Assembly (NCBI GenBank): GCA_002900995.3
Contig: CM035307.1
Coordinates: 1,116,001 to 1,180,000, forward strand
Direction of reading: 5' to 3'
DNA from: Ganoderma boninense
Taxonomy: Eukaryota; Basidiomycota; Agaricomycetes; Polyporales; Polyporaceae
Length of the DNA: 64,000 nucleotides
The position numbers and the translations under genes are program-made. Under the pieces are notes generated by a model that saw only the letters and a list, made by a program, of their open reading frames with translations, ran no database searches and was not told the origin of the DNA. Numbering within the stretch: position 1 is the first letter of the stretch; every line of letters starts with the position of its first letter. Shown here one piece after another: positions 24,387-35,576 of the stretch.

Positions 24387-26284
24387 ATGGTGTCAGTCCG
24401 GCTCTCTGAAAAGAGCCTTGCAAGCTTGGCAACAATTTCAAAATACTCTCAGGCTCGCACGTCTTTCCGTCATCGCAAAAGTCGAACCGTCAATCCCCTC
24501 ACGACAACTGAGAAACAGTTGTTGAAGCAAAATCGCCATGAGCGCAAGAAGAAGTTCCAAGCGGCGCTGAAGGCGGCTCGAGCGCTCATTCGGAACACGG
24601 CGGCTAGTCTGGCTGAGGAGTTCGGCGGCCACGACGTTGAGTACTACCACTCCCTCCTCATGCAACAATCTCGGCTGCACAGCAGCCAGCGCAAGCTAAG
24701 CCGCTGGAACGTATACCTCAGTACCGAGCTTGCGACTCGCAACAAGGGTATGTTATTCGTGCGCCTCTCGCTTTCCTTCCCGACTCACGACGTCGACCAC
24801 CCCCCACCCCCATAGGTAATGATCGCGAGCGCGCATCGGGCAAGCTTACCAAGGAGATCGGGGCGCAGTGGCACGCGATGACCAAAGAACAGCAAATCGC
24901 TGCCACGGATCCTTATATGGAGGAGATGGAGGAGCGTCGGGAGAACCGCAAGTGGGGTAAACACAACGTTAGTCGACGGTCGTGTGCCGACGTCGAGAAG
25001 ACGTTGACTTCGGTCATAACTGAGGTATTTATTCCTTCGATCTCTTCTCTGCCTCAGTCTCAGCATCCATTCATCCCCGGAAATATACTTAGTTGAAGGC
25101 GCTGCATGCGCGCACGCAAATCGAGATCTGTCTCATTGCGACGCGTTCCAAGCTCGCTTCATGGAACCGCCCTCATACCCTCATGACCAGCAACCGGATC
25201 GAAGACTTTCTGGTGGCGACAACTGACAACAGCCTCGAACAGCTCGCCCTCAAAATGGAGGCATATTGTTTGACAGGAATCAAAGGTGCGCCGTATGTTT
25301 TATACCCCCTTAAGTGAGCGTCTCACATTCTATCGTAGGAGTCGCGCAGACTTCCAAGAACCTGTTTGTCAATCTCAAGAAGCAGTCCACCGCTCTCATA
25401 AACTCGAAGTTTCGTAAGTACATTTTCGTTTCTTTGTTTGACCATGCTGACGTTGACGTATGTCAATCATAGATGAATTGCTGGGGTATATCCTAAAGAT
25501 CCCCTACGTCAACTTTGAGGAGCTCGCCACGAACCGGTTGGGCGTCGTATGCGACGGTTGGCCTCTCAAGACGTTCCAGTGCCCTGGCCATGTAGGGTCT
25601 ATACCCGAGCTCCAGGTCCTCCTGAGCGCATGGCAGACGGGTACCGCGCGGTTCCGAAAACTGACCGACGCCGAATGGGCTGAGTGGCGCGAGCGCCGCG
25701 CGCGACAACAGCTCGGTCTACCTGACATATCCGAGAACACCCTATGCCCCGTGAACGCGGCGCCTTCGACGTCTACGACCACGTCAGACATGGCCCCAGT
25801 TGCGACTTTCCCGATGGACGCCTCCCCGGACATCATGGCGAGCTCGCCGCCCCCGGGTACTGCTTCACTGGCGACGAGCGCGAGCTTGGCGTCACACCCG
25901 CAGGTGACGTCGGAGGTTGCGGTCACGTCCGGCGCCATCAATCCTCACGCTTCTGGCCCATCATGTCAGACCGCGACCTCCGAGTCCTCTCTCATCCCTG
26001 CGCCGACATTTATCAATGCTGTCTCTGGCCCTGACGGCGCTGGCCTTGTCGTTGCAAAGCGCGTCCGCAAGCAACGTTCTGACGCGGGCAAGCCCCGGGG
26101 ACCACGCAAGAAGGTGTCGGACGCGTCATCTGGCGACTCCTTGTCGCCCAGTCTCGGAGGGGCTGCTCCGAATATCACAGCGAATGAGTCGGCTAGCCGC
26201 GGCGGCGCACGCGGACGTGGGCGCGGGCGCGGGCGTGGGCGTGGGCGTGGGCGCGGTGCCAACGTGGCTGCTGCGTCGTCGTGA
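24387..26284 (+). CDS. HMG-box-like DNA-binding protein of the KDZ element
   Basis: About 548 residues in five exons (24387-24747, 24816-25023, about 25095-25286, about 25339-25412, 25473-26284), all GT-AG. A basic N-terminal helix (KQLLKQNRHERKKKFQAALK) is followed by an HMG-box-like region: SRWNVYLSTELATRNKG, LTKEIGAQWHAMTKEQQ and YMEEMEERRENRKWG. The spacing of N/W/G residues and the LTKEIG-x-W core fit the family. The middle part (LKALHARTQIEICLIATRSK, ILKIPYVNFEELATN) is helical. The C-terminal 200 residues are Ser/Thr/Ala/Pro-rich, with KRVRKQRSDAGKPRGPRKK and a final run of GR dipeptides, a typical nucleic-acid-binding tail. It probably bends or bridges the transposon ends, or packs the excised element (inference). 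Confidence 0.82.
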
Positions 26285-26743
26285 GGACTTGTCTTTCACC
26301 GCCGTGTCATTCATCTTGACCTTGTCTATGTTGCCGTTATGTTGATCCCCTCCATGTTGTTCTCGTTTCAACCTAGATGCTAGTACTACTCATACTGTCT
26401 TGTGGTTCTTTACGTCATAATCTCAGTGTCACTACTCACCCACGCTGCGACTGCCCGTGTGATTTCGTGCGCACCCGATTGGCTTTGATTTATCCGAGAC
26501 CTCAAGCACGCACGCCACCGATCTCTGACTTCGCTGATACCTGTCAATGTCATCTGCGAGCGAGGATCTTGGCCTCCCTCTCAAAGCGTTGGGTACAGTA
26601 TATGCAGGTATATGCACAGCCATGAAGGATCAACATGGACACACACAATCTGCAGTCCGGAAAACTCGCTTCATACAAATCACACGGTTTGCTGTAAACA
26701 TTACATGTATGCATCAAATCGAAGTGAGTGGGATCTGGATGCC
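26285..26743. other. Spacer between the HMG-box-like gene and the right TIR
   Basis: 3' region of the third KDZ gene. No gene, repeat or terminator was recognised. Confidence 0.4.
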
Positions 26744-27596
26744 GGGTGCGGTCTGGGCACGGCCGTCGGGCGGGAGGACATGCATGTCAAGATGGTCCTC
26801 GAATGCAGCCCCCCACCGCCATGCAGTTGAATGCATGTCAAGATGGTCCTCGGATTGCTGGGTCAGTGACGAGGTTGTGGGGTGGGCCCTCGGAGTAGGC
26901 GGGAGGCGGGAGGCGGGAGGCGGGAGGTCGCGGCGGGGAAGCGGGACACGCGATGGAAGGGCGGGGGCTCGGCTGAGAAGGCGGGACTCGGAACTCGGGC
27001 GAGGATCTAGAACGCAAGGGAAGGGACCGAGATGATGATCCACTGACCGAGCTCTTGGCGTGGGTACGTGACGTTCTGTTGAGAGCTGCGGCCGGTAGAC
27101 ACGTGATGAGGGACTTGCGGGCGAAATGCCCAAGTCCACCAGGGGGGGGGGGATTATGGGCCACGAGTATTACTAGCATTGGTGTTCGATATGGGATCTA
27201 CAAATACAGAGTATTAGAGAAAGAACGGAGAGAATTGACCCAGGGGGAGGGAGGTATGGGGGAAGGTCACCGACGCTGTTGGCAACAGCGAGCAGACATA
27301 GGCGGGCGATGAGGTGAGGAGCGCCGAGTTGCCGAGCACCGTGATGGGCGGGAACGTACTCAACGCCCGCGCGGGAACTTGATATCGCTTGTCGAACTCC
27401 TTCTTATCTGTTATCTAACTGATCTACGAACTTGATCTATCTGGCGCGGGGAAGTACTTGTTATCAACGGTATTTACTGGTAGTTCCGGTAGTGCTACTG
27501 GGAGTGTGAGGGAATAGCGGGAACGAAGCTAATAAGCTTGCCAGCATGGGTACGGTTGGCAAGCTAATAAGCTTTATAATCCGTGATGATCAGGTG
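26744..27596 (-). repeat. Right terminal inverted repeat of the KDZ element (853 bp)
   Basis: Inverted copy of 17265-18117, ending CCGTGATGATCAGGTG. The terminal 14-base motif is present as AAGCTAATAAGCTT at 27526-27539 and 27561-27574. The open frames seen across it are shadows of the repeat. Confidence 0.93.
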
Positions 27597-27604
27597 GCTG
27601 ATTA
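27597..27604 (+). repeat. Right target-site duplication (8 bp)
   Basis: GCTGATTA immediately after the right terminal repeat, identical to 17257-17264. Confidence 0.93.
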
Positions 27605-27712
27605 TCAGACCAAACTACCTGTCTGCCGTATCGTCCGGCACACGGCGGGCATTCAGAGTTGTCCTCTCCTGGGAAATGGGCGGGAAAACGGAGAGAAAGG
27701 TATATTTTCTCG

Positions 27713-29896
27713 TGTTTGTCCGGGGTATTTCGCGACACTGGATAGATGAAATGTCCTGGCAATTTCCCAGATCGTGGAATGATAGATCGTTCTGGAACGC
27801 GTGTCCATGGGCAGGAAATGGGAGGGATAAAGGAGGAAAATGCCACGTTCCGCTAGCCGGGAAATTTGAGTGGCACTAGTGTGAAATGTCACATTTCCGT
27901 CCCCGGGAAATAGGTGCGACGGGCGAGAGCTCCGTCAGCGCTCTGCGGAAGCGCCCGCAGCACGCCACCGCCGTGCTTGTCACATGGTCTTGGATCTCGG
28001 ACAAAGCTCCACTGCCGCACCGAGACCGCGGTGTGGCGCACCGAAGAGCCCTCCGCTGCCGCGTGCAAGAGCTCTGCTGTGATGCTCCGCCAACATGCCC
28101 CCTGCTGTCCGCGTGATTGGATGGCTAATCGACTCGCAGTGGCACTCTCATTGTTCCGTCAGTCCAGGCCATCCTGGATCTCCCCCATCTCTCCCTGTCT
28201 CCCTTCAGGCTTCCGTGCTCCTGGGACATGTCAGCGCTCCAAGAGTCTCGTCGGGATCATGAGCACACTCAGGAACTGCACAGCTTAATTATCGCATCCT
28301 CCCCGTAAGTCACGGAGCTCCTCAGATCTACCCCGATCTCTGCGGATTGACGAAGTATTATTACAGGCTTTCGACATGAGTCAAGCCGGGACCTGGAACT
28401 CTTCGGCCTCACCGCAGCTTACCGACGGAGCTGCACTAAGGCTCTCCGGAGCTCCGGTGCCCCAGCCGGTGGTCAGTTTCCGAAAGGAGATGAGTGCGAG
28501 GCGTCGACATACAAACACACCTACAGAGAGCACAAGGTTTGTCAGATGGAGCTGTCAATTGATAGAAGGGTCCCGTTATACCTTGTACTAGATAGGCGAC
28601 GAGTACCTAGTCCAGACGAAGTGGGAGTGGGGAAGGAAGGCGAGCGCAGGACGGCATCACGGAAACAAAGGCACGGAGAGTGCGAGTCGTTGATATGCCT
28701 GGAATGTGATCCACAAGTGTTGCAGGTACCATTATAGAGAAATAGCGGGCATCTGGGCATTACGAGCAAGTGAGCGATGAAGGGGCTGGTATGAGAGGGA
28801 ATTCTTTGAGCGCCGAAACCACGAAAGATACGCACGAGAAAAACAAGTGCACCTGAGAGCGAAGGACTCGGAGATAATCAAAGCTTGGACCTTGGTAGAC
28901 AGGTCGTCTACGTCCAGAATTGGAGGTACACCGGGATCTGGGCAAAGATGAATTAGTGACGCGAGAAAGAGGCGAGCGCGAGGAAGGGTGGACGGTGGAG
29001 GGAACAAGACTCACCAGCCCGGAGCTTAAGAGCCGAAGCTTGGGGATAGTGCATCCATGACTTGTAATAGACAAGTTGTAGGTGAATGGGCATGATGAAC
29101 GAATGAGCGATGAAGGAAATGGGCGCAAGGTGGTAACTGGGCGGCAGCAAGAGAAATAAACGCACCTGCAAGTACCTTATGTTTCCGCGAGGGAGCTGAA
29201 CCTTGGAAGAGCTGTCTTTTAGTCCTGTGCCAGAGATAGGAAAGGCAAATGAGCTGTAAGGAAAGGTGGGCGAAGAACGGAGGGGGGTGACAAGCGGGAG
29301 CCCAGAGCGAAAAGCTATACGTGTGCACACAACGCGGATTTTGTCTGAAGGGGCTGAGAGGCGGCATGCGAGTCATTGAGGGTCCGGATTAAAGATGTAA
29401 GACGCGGCGGGGGTGTATGGGGCAATACGCGAAGAACGGAGGCCGGCGCGATGCATCGTGAGACTGGGTTGAAGAGCCAGAAGAGACACTCACAGTCCGG
29501 CATCCAGAAGTCTTCCTCGTGGAGCTGAGAGGGCTCGCACATGTCGTCCCGATTCTGGACGACGCGCTGAGCAGGTCTTTGGTCCCCATATACGGGCGGG
29601 CGGAGAAGATCGGTCTGCGGAGAGGAATCAGCTCTTCTGGCCTGAATCGAGGGGTCGAGCACACAGACACACGGGCAGAGACCTCAAGATTTGTTGGATG
29701 GGCCCAAGAAGGAGCAGAGCCATAGTCCATGGTGGGTGGCAGCGAGAGGATTCGTAACTGGGATAGATGGATGGCCAAGGGAAGAAGGAAGGAGGCGCGA
29801 GTGGATGCTGCTAGCGGGCGCCCAGATGGCGGCGACCTTGCTCTCCAACCCGGTTCCCGCACCAGCTCATCCCGGCCTCTACTTACACCAACTTGA
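27713..29896 (+). repeat. Left arm of a 2.2-kb inverted repeat pair
   Basis: Inverted copy of 58940-61151, about 98 percent alike by eye, with small insertions and deletions. It starts TGTTTGTCCGGGGTATTTCG. The outer 250 bases are rich in GGGAAAT and its complement (27762, 27859, 27905). Further in are several short exon-like frames with GT-AG boundaries on the minus strand, for example one ending QLHEEDFWMPD before a GTGAGT donor. These could be a truncated gene, but the frames differ between the two arms because of 1-base changes, so I do not call a coding gene. The inner edge is fuzzy around 29890-29900. Confidence 0.88.
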
Positions 29897-30211
29897 ATCC
29901 CCCCTACTGAACGATGCGCCCTCGTCTAGTGTATAAGGCGAGTAGCTTTCGCGGGCACGTAGTAATCGCGGCCAGCATCGATGAGCGCAGCGCGGCTCAG
30001 ATACCATGTCGGTCATCCGCCCGTACATGTTCATGAGTCAAACAATATATGCGGCATACAGAATACACAACAAAGGGACATATGCATACGAGCAGACGGT
30101 CCGAACATAGATACGAAGGTGACATAAGGCATACATTGGATAGGGTGAAGCCGGTAGCCATGGGTAGCGAAATCAAAAACATGAACATACCCAACGTCTG
30201 AGATCTGACAT
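29897..30211. other. Spacer between repeat arm and first cargo gene
   Basis: 3' flank of the minus-strand gene ending at 30212. Nothing else was recognised. Confidence 0.4.
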
Positions 30212-31646
30212 CTAGTTTGCCCTCCCCGGCTCGTCCTCGTCGTCGTCCTCATCATCCAAATCTTCATCCTCGTCCGAGGGGGCCGGAAATTCGCTGGAGT
30301 GATCAACGTTCTTTGGCTTCTTGTACTTTGGAAGTGAGAAGTCGTAGTCAGCGTTGACAGCACGGAGCCTGGCTCGTGAGGGGGCTGGGAGCGATCGAAG
30401 CCACTTCTGGTCGTAGCAATTCTTCCAAAGACCTGGCGGCGCAACCGAATTGACCACACGCGGGGTCTCCAGGGCGATGCGAGTGCGTGGCTGGTTCCCT
30501 CCAGGAAGTCGTTGACCAATACTCTGCCTCCAATCCTCGATGTTCCACTGTTCCAGAGTGCGAACAAAAGTCTTAAACGGGCGACTTTGCCATTCAGCCT
30601 CCACGATGAAGAAGGTCCGAGGGTGCTTCTGCCGGTCGTCCTGGCTGTTCTCCACTTCAGCCTCGTCACCGCTCATGTGGCAGGGTTTCAGCATCTCGAA
30701 CAGGCGTCGGTGTTGAACAAGATTGTGCCGGTCGATGGTGCGAACGCGAAGTTTGTAAGTCTATGGGAGCAGGGACATCAGATCGACATGACAAAAGCCA
30801 AGCTAAGGATTTGCGTACCGTGGATTTCCGCGCGTTCACCCTCTTCCGTTGCGCGATATCTTGAAGCTTCTTGATTTGAGCGTCGGTGATTGGGGCTGCG
30901 TACGTCCTGTACTGCCTGCGCAAGTACTCTATATGGCCGTCGAGGGTGTCACCCACAACCTTGAGCGTGAGGAAGCGGCTAGGTATCTGCGGGTCGCTCC
31001 ACAATCCTCCCTTCGCCTCCCGGATAAAGTCGTCGATAAGGAAATTGCGGACGTCCCTGTTATACTCCCCTCGCTTCCATCCGTTTACGAAATCGGCTCG
31101 AACGTTGTCCTTGGTGATGGGAGGCCATTCGCCGCTACTATAGGCCTTCACTTCGGCCTCGGTGAGCGGTGGGAACTGAACATGAAGGAGCTTCGTGCTC
31201 TTGATCTTGAACACGTTGAGATCGACGTGTTTTCGCAGACATTCCTAGGGGAAGATGTCAGTGACGGATCAATGGCAAGGCAATATGCAGACGCACCGTG
31301 AGTCTGTCAGTATGTGGCTTATCTCTCGCCGCCTGTTCACGAATCTCCGCTTTGAGACGGCTTGCAGCCGCCTCTTCCTCGTCCAGCTCATCGTCAGCGT
31401 CGGCTTCTTCCTCGTGAGAGTGTTGGGTAGCTGGCGGTCTGATGTTCTTTGCACCAGCTTGAGGGGTGCGGGAAGCCGGATGACCGCGTATGGCCGCGCC
31501 TACCAGTGTCCTGACATAGCAGTGTGAGCTCTCTTGGTAGTGCGGGTATATCTCCTGAACCATGCTCACTCTATTCGATGATACTGGGTGTGCAACTCTT
31601 GCATAGCATCAAGTACAACAATACCAAGATGGTTGCCCGGAGCCAT
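30212..31646 (-). CDS. Agaricomycete family protein of unknown function
   Basis: About 415 residues in four exons. The start MAPGNHLGIVVLDAMQELHT is joined over a roughly 60-nt intron to TLVGAAIRGHPASRTPQ. Next is an acidic EEEADADDELDEEEAAA stretch, then after a second intron ECLRKHVDLNVFKIKSTKLL. The conserved-looking middle is TKDNVRADFVNGWKRGEYNR, FLIDDFIREAKGGLW and LTLKVVGDTLDGHIEYLRRQ. A last exon has VQHRRLFEMLKPCHMSGDEA and ends in an acidic tail, EDLDDEDDDEDEPGRAN. I know this layout (helical middle, then a GMSSDE-like motif) from large multi-copy families in mushroom genomes, but no function is established. It is the last gene of the minus-strand group, next to the left repeat arm. 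Confidence 0.75.
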
Positions 31647-31896
31647 GGTAGCCGCGTGAGGGATTGCGTGCGAACCGTGGTACGAAGCAGTAGGGACAGT
31701 ACGGGCATGCGACGGCCCACCCGTGTTCTGCGAACCGAGATAAGATGTAGCCTGAATGGAGCGTCAGGATTCGTCTTGAAACAGGATACTAAAACAACAC
31801 GCACTGCCTCTACGCTGTCATCTTCGACGTAAGCCTGCCTATAAGTTCCTCGGCTTGTATCGGATGGGATGGTGCTCCCGGCTTTCTTTTTCCCTT

Positions 31897-33043
31897 TCAG
31901 TTGTTTCTGCGAGGCGGAGGCGGTAGAAATCGCGCCGGTCGGTCTGTCAGTGGACGTCGTAGAAACAGGCTATTTGTAAACAACAGCGTGAGTTGAGAAG
32001 CGCAGGTTTCAACAATGAACAGCGTCCGTACCTGTCCAGCCTGCATATAGTCGTCGACAATGCGCTGCTGATCAATCTCATCGAGAGACCACCAGAGGGT
32101 CAACGCTTCCACCCGCGGCTACACAGATTAATGACTCAAGGAGAGTACGACGAGCTCGAGTGAGGGCATGTACCACATCGGGACCCATGTCAATAAATAC
32201 AACTCCGTCGGGCGGAGGAATCCTTCCACGAACGACGACCCCTTCAGGGACCCAAATGGGTCCTGTCGAATACTTGGCCATTTGCTTGAGCCGGGCACTG
32301 ACGTCAACAGGTGCTCGCTCGGAGGACGGAATGGGAACAGCTCTGGGGGTAGAGATGACGTCGGAGGGTGGAACAAAGGGACGAGAGCTTGGAATGGGAG
32401 GCGGACAGCCACCACCACGTCCATAGTCGAAAGCAGCTGTTGGCATGGGATTGACTACATGCGCCGGAAGGAATCCAGGACGTGGAGGCGTAGGACCATC
32501 CCAAGGCTGGGCCATGGGTGGTCTCGGAGCAGGTTGCTGTCCAGCGAACCAGCCAGACGCGTATGAAGGAGATTCACCATATCCTGGGGCTACAGTCAGC
32601 CTCTCGTAATCGCGACAGTACGCTGCGTCGTCGAGTGTGGCATACGTACCGTACTGAGTATTCTCAAACGAGACGTGCCGTGCCGGGGCGCGTTCAGGTG
32701 GCACGCCTTGCGGTGGATAGGCGTACTGACCCTGGGTAGGATAAACGTACGGATGAGCAGCATTATGGTTGTAAGTTGGGTGAGGATGCCCAGGCGCAGT
32801 GTTGTACGGGGTATGCGGAGAGGACGGAAGCGGCGGCCCGGGGACCGGTGGCACCGGCGGATATCCATAGGATCCTGCGTTCGGGAACAAGCCGTCCAGC
32901 CCTGGCGGGAACGTGAACTGCTGGGGAAAGACGGCAGTAGGTGGCTGAGGCAGAGGTCGCCGACCAGGAGGGCTGTGAGAGGATGGTCTCGCCGGGACTG
33001 GCCCTCCAGAGTGATGCATGTTCATACTCGACGACGTGTTCAT
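31897..33043 (-). CDS. Pro-rich protein of unknown function
   Basis: About 330-340 residues. The start MNTSSSMNMHHSGGPVPARP opens a Pro/Tyr/His-rich low-complexity region (PPVPPVPGPPLPSSPHTPYN, QYAYPPQGVPPERAPARH). An ordered C-terminal part follows: STGPIWVPEGVVVRGRIPPP, then VVFIDMGPD spliced over a 49-nt intron to PRVEALTLWWSLDEIDQQRI and VDDYMQAGQ. A final short exon encodes PVSTTSTDRPARFLPPPPRR and ends in TGA at 31897-31899. The longer frame running upstream to 33103 has no better start. I do not recognise the domain. It lies between the SUN gene and the 30212-31646 gene, in the same orientation with gaps of a few hundred bases. Confidence 0.72.
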
Positions 33044-33412
33044 GAAGGATGCTCTGAAGGTATTATCCAAGGTTAGTTCCGAGAAAGGCGGCAAGTTAAT
33101 CAAGCGGACACGTACCAGAGGCGTTGTGGGAGACGAGATGTGGGTAGAAAGTCTGGGGAGCGCAAGCTCGAGCTGGGCTGGGGGTCATATAAAGACGAGT
33201 GCCACTCAATAATGATGGAATTTCAGACTCTCGTGGCATGTCAGTCTCTCGTGGCAGGAAAGAAAGAGAATGTAAGGACACGAGGCGACGGCACACTATG
33301 GGCGCCTGTCAGGGAACGTAAGCAATGTTTCGACGAGGGCAAAAGTGGGGATACCGTTGGCTACATGTAGGTGTACAATACTCGGTACATTTCTGAGTGC
33401 AAAATGAGTGAG

Positions 33413-34451
33413 CTAGAGAAGATGAGCAGTGGACAAACACTTACACACGTGCATCAGCTGTCCATGGATTCGAATGCGGTAGATGCACGTAGAGTCGCTT
33501 CCCCAATTATCAAGCACTTCAAACACGAAAATGCCGCACTCCAAATCGAGTTTGTAAAGCTGTTCATTCACCGGAAAAGTCTGGACATGGTGCTGGGCGC
33601 TGGGGTTATACTCGAAGTCGGCCAAGTGGATGAACATTGCGTAGTTCCCCTTGACCTTGGGTCCATCCTCTTCTATGAGAGCCGTAGATTGTTGGAGACG
33701 ACGAGCCTTTTCCCTGTTATGGTTCCCTTCCACGTACGCCCATGCGCGCATTCGCCGAGGCGCTTGTCCGATGTCGTCTGCGACCTCTCGAGGGACGTGA
33801 TCGATAGTAAAGTGCGTAGGATAAATCCGGTCGCTTGTAGCGATGCCCACTTGGCCCTCGTGGCCGGGGAACGACCAACAGCGACCACCGTGTAAGTTGT
33901 CGCGAAGTATAACATCTGCGGAATGACGCATGGCGAATTTGGAGGAGAGATGGAATGTTCCCGTGGTTAAGTCAGGCGCGATGCGAGCACCGTCAGCCCC
34001 AAATGCGTAGTCGCGACGCCCAATTCGTAGAACCTCCGCACGGCGGGTGGGGTTGCGAAGGATCAGACACCGAAGGGGGCTGAGAACCTCGATGGTGCGC
34101 TTTGAGAGCTCGTGGAGAGAGGAAGGGTCATGCTGGTACACGGAGAGGAGTGCGAAGAGAGCGGCGACGATGCCGACGGAGGCAGCCGTGCTGAAGATAT
34201 AACAGCACCACCCCCGAGAACCCCGGTTTGCCTTCGAGACAGGCGGACAGGCTCTTCTGGGGTGGGTATAGACGATTTCGTCCTGCGCGAAACGAACCTG
34301 CAGCGGGGAATCTCCACCGGGGTGAGATCTTCGTTTTCGTCCAAGCAGCGTAGTGGAAATGCTTACTGTCGGCGGCTAGCTCCTCAGATATAAACAACCT
34401 TCCGTCGAAGGGGTCATGCTGCTCTTCATGTCGGGTCCCTCTGTTGGTCAT
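33413..34451 (-). CDS. SUN-domain membrane protein
   Basis: Sad1/UNC-84 (SUN) proteins sit in the inner nuclear membrane (or ER/cell wall in some fungal families) and bind KASH partners to connect nucleus and cytoskeleton. The start is MTNRGTRHEEQHDPFDGRLF. A roughly 55-nt intron leads to an Arg-rich stretch and one membrane segment, CYIFSTAASVGIVAALFALL. The SUN fold follows: KFAMRHSADVILRDNLHGGR, CWSFPGHEGQVGIATSDRIY, THFTIDHVPREVADD and, near the end, FVFEVLDNWGSDSTCIYRIR. The size (about 330 residues) is that of a minimal SUN protein with a short nucleoplasmic side. The first intron was chosen to keep the membrane segment in frame. Its promoter lies within the 443-bp inverted repeat (34585-35027). 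Confidence 0.88.
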
Positions 34452-34584
34452 GACCGAGTAAATTGACAAGGCTGGATAAGTGAGAGAAGCTGGGACAAGG
34501 ACAGGGCAAGAGCGGAACAACCAAGGCGCTTTGATGTGGTGCGGGTAGGGTGTGGGAACTTGGAAGCTCGTGGGTAATATCGGC

Positions 34585-35027
34585 CCCTCTGCGGCGCTCT
34601 GTCTCGCTCTGTGCTGCCCAGCGGCGCTCCATTGGCTCTCCAATGAAGCGCCAATTGTTAGCGCTTGCCTTGGGCAGTTTCCTCCGTGTTCATCTACCCT
34701 GACACCGTCCTCCGTCACGACTTGCGGTCTCTCCTACACACTTGAAGATCTCCGTTACACTTGAAACGGCCTCAGTAAGGCTCTGAGTGGGTCTCTTTCG
34801 TCTGTCTCCACCCTTTTTCTCCTTTCACTCAGTTCTCGTCCTACCCACCACAGTGTATCAACGAGGAAGCCTGGGTGGCATTAAGATGGCTTATGGGGCA
34901 GCCTAGTTGTATGGCCAAGTGAGAGGGTTTCGGTGATCAGGTACGTCTCATGATGTGCTTCCTATCCTCCCCGCGCCACATATCGAACAGCAAGACTCGT
35001 ACCCCTGCGCTCCACAGTTCCCAAGTT
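34585..35027 (+). repeat. Left arm of a 443-bp inverted repeat pair
   Basis: Near-perfect inverted copy of 48156-48598. The outer edge begins CCCTCTGCGGCGCTCTGTCT; the inner edge is ...GTTCCCAAGTT. It includes the region just upstream of the SUN gene, so it carries that gene's likely promoter. No target-site duplication was found at the outer edges. Confidence 0.9.
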
Positions 35028-35576
35028 CGTCGCGGCTCGCTCTTCCAGTTTGCCTCCGGAGTCCCACTAGCTCCCACCTCGCATTTCTCATGCCGCCCAT
35101 CAGGCCTCAGACCTCAGTACGCACAACTTCCAAGCCACTGTGTACAGTGTCTAACGAAGGCATGTCGTCGGCTCGTCTATCTGCTGACGTCCGGGCCCTG
35201 ATGGGGAAGTCATCTCGGTGCGTCTGTCTAACTTGTCAAGCTCTATATATGAACTTATTTGCGTCGCTTTAGGCTCACACACAGAGGCGATTTTGGCTCC
35301 ATACCTCCCAAGTTCGATGACGGGCGTGGACGACGATTATTACGATCACCTCCGACGGGCCCAACAGACCCAGTGTCGGACGGGAAGCTACCATGGTGGA
35401 CATTTGCGGTTGAAAGTGAAGAAAACTCAGGAGAAAAGGACGTAGTGTAGGGCAAGGTCATGCTATCGCGGAGATAAACCACGGAGAATGAGAAGTAGGA
35501 ACGGGTTGAACAGGAGGACCTCTTCGCGGCGTCTGCACGGCATGGCTGCAGACGTCCGCTGCGTGGTGATATGTGT

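Larger units (their letters stand above)
17265..27596 (+). mobile_element. KDZ-type DNA transposon, complete, 10,332 bp
   Basis: Bounded by 853-bp inverted repeats and an 8-bp duplication of GCTGATTA. It holds three genes, all on plus: a KDZ (Kyakuja-Dileera-Zisupton) transposase at 18308-22061, an unrecognised gene at 22621-24014 and an HMG-box-like gene at 24387-26284. KDZ elements were described as a transposon class expanded in mushroom fungi, sometimes carrying TET/JBP-like dioxygenases; none of the genes here looks like a dioxygenase. Both ends, the duplication and long open exons are intact, so the copy is probably young and may be active. Removing the element and one duplication restores a plain junction (ttcacccc GCTGATTA tcagacc). 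Confidence 0.93.

Noticed and set aside
22621..26284. TET/JBP dioxygenase as KDZ cargo
   Set aside because: Looked for an HxD...H iron-binding pattern in both accessory genes and did not find one.
26547..27139. Open frames in the right KDZ repeat
   Set aside because: Mirror images exist in the left repeat; they reflect the TIR sequence, not a gene.
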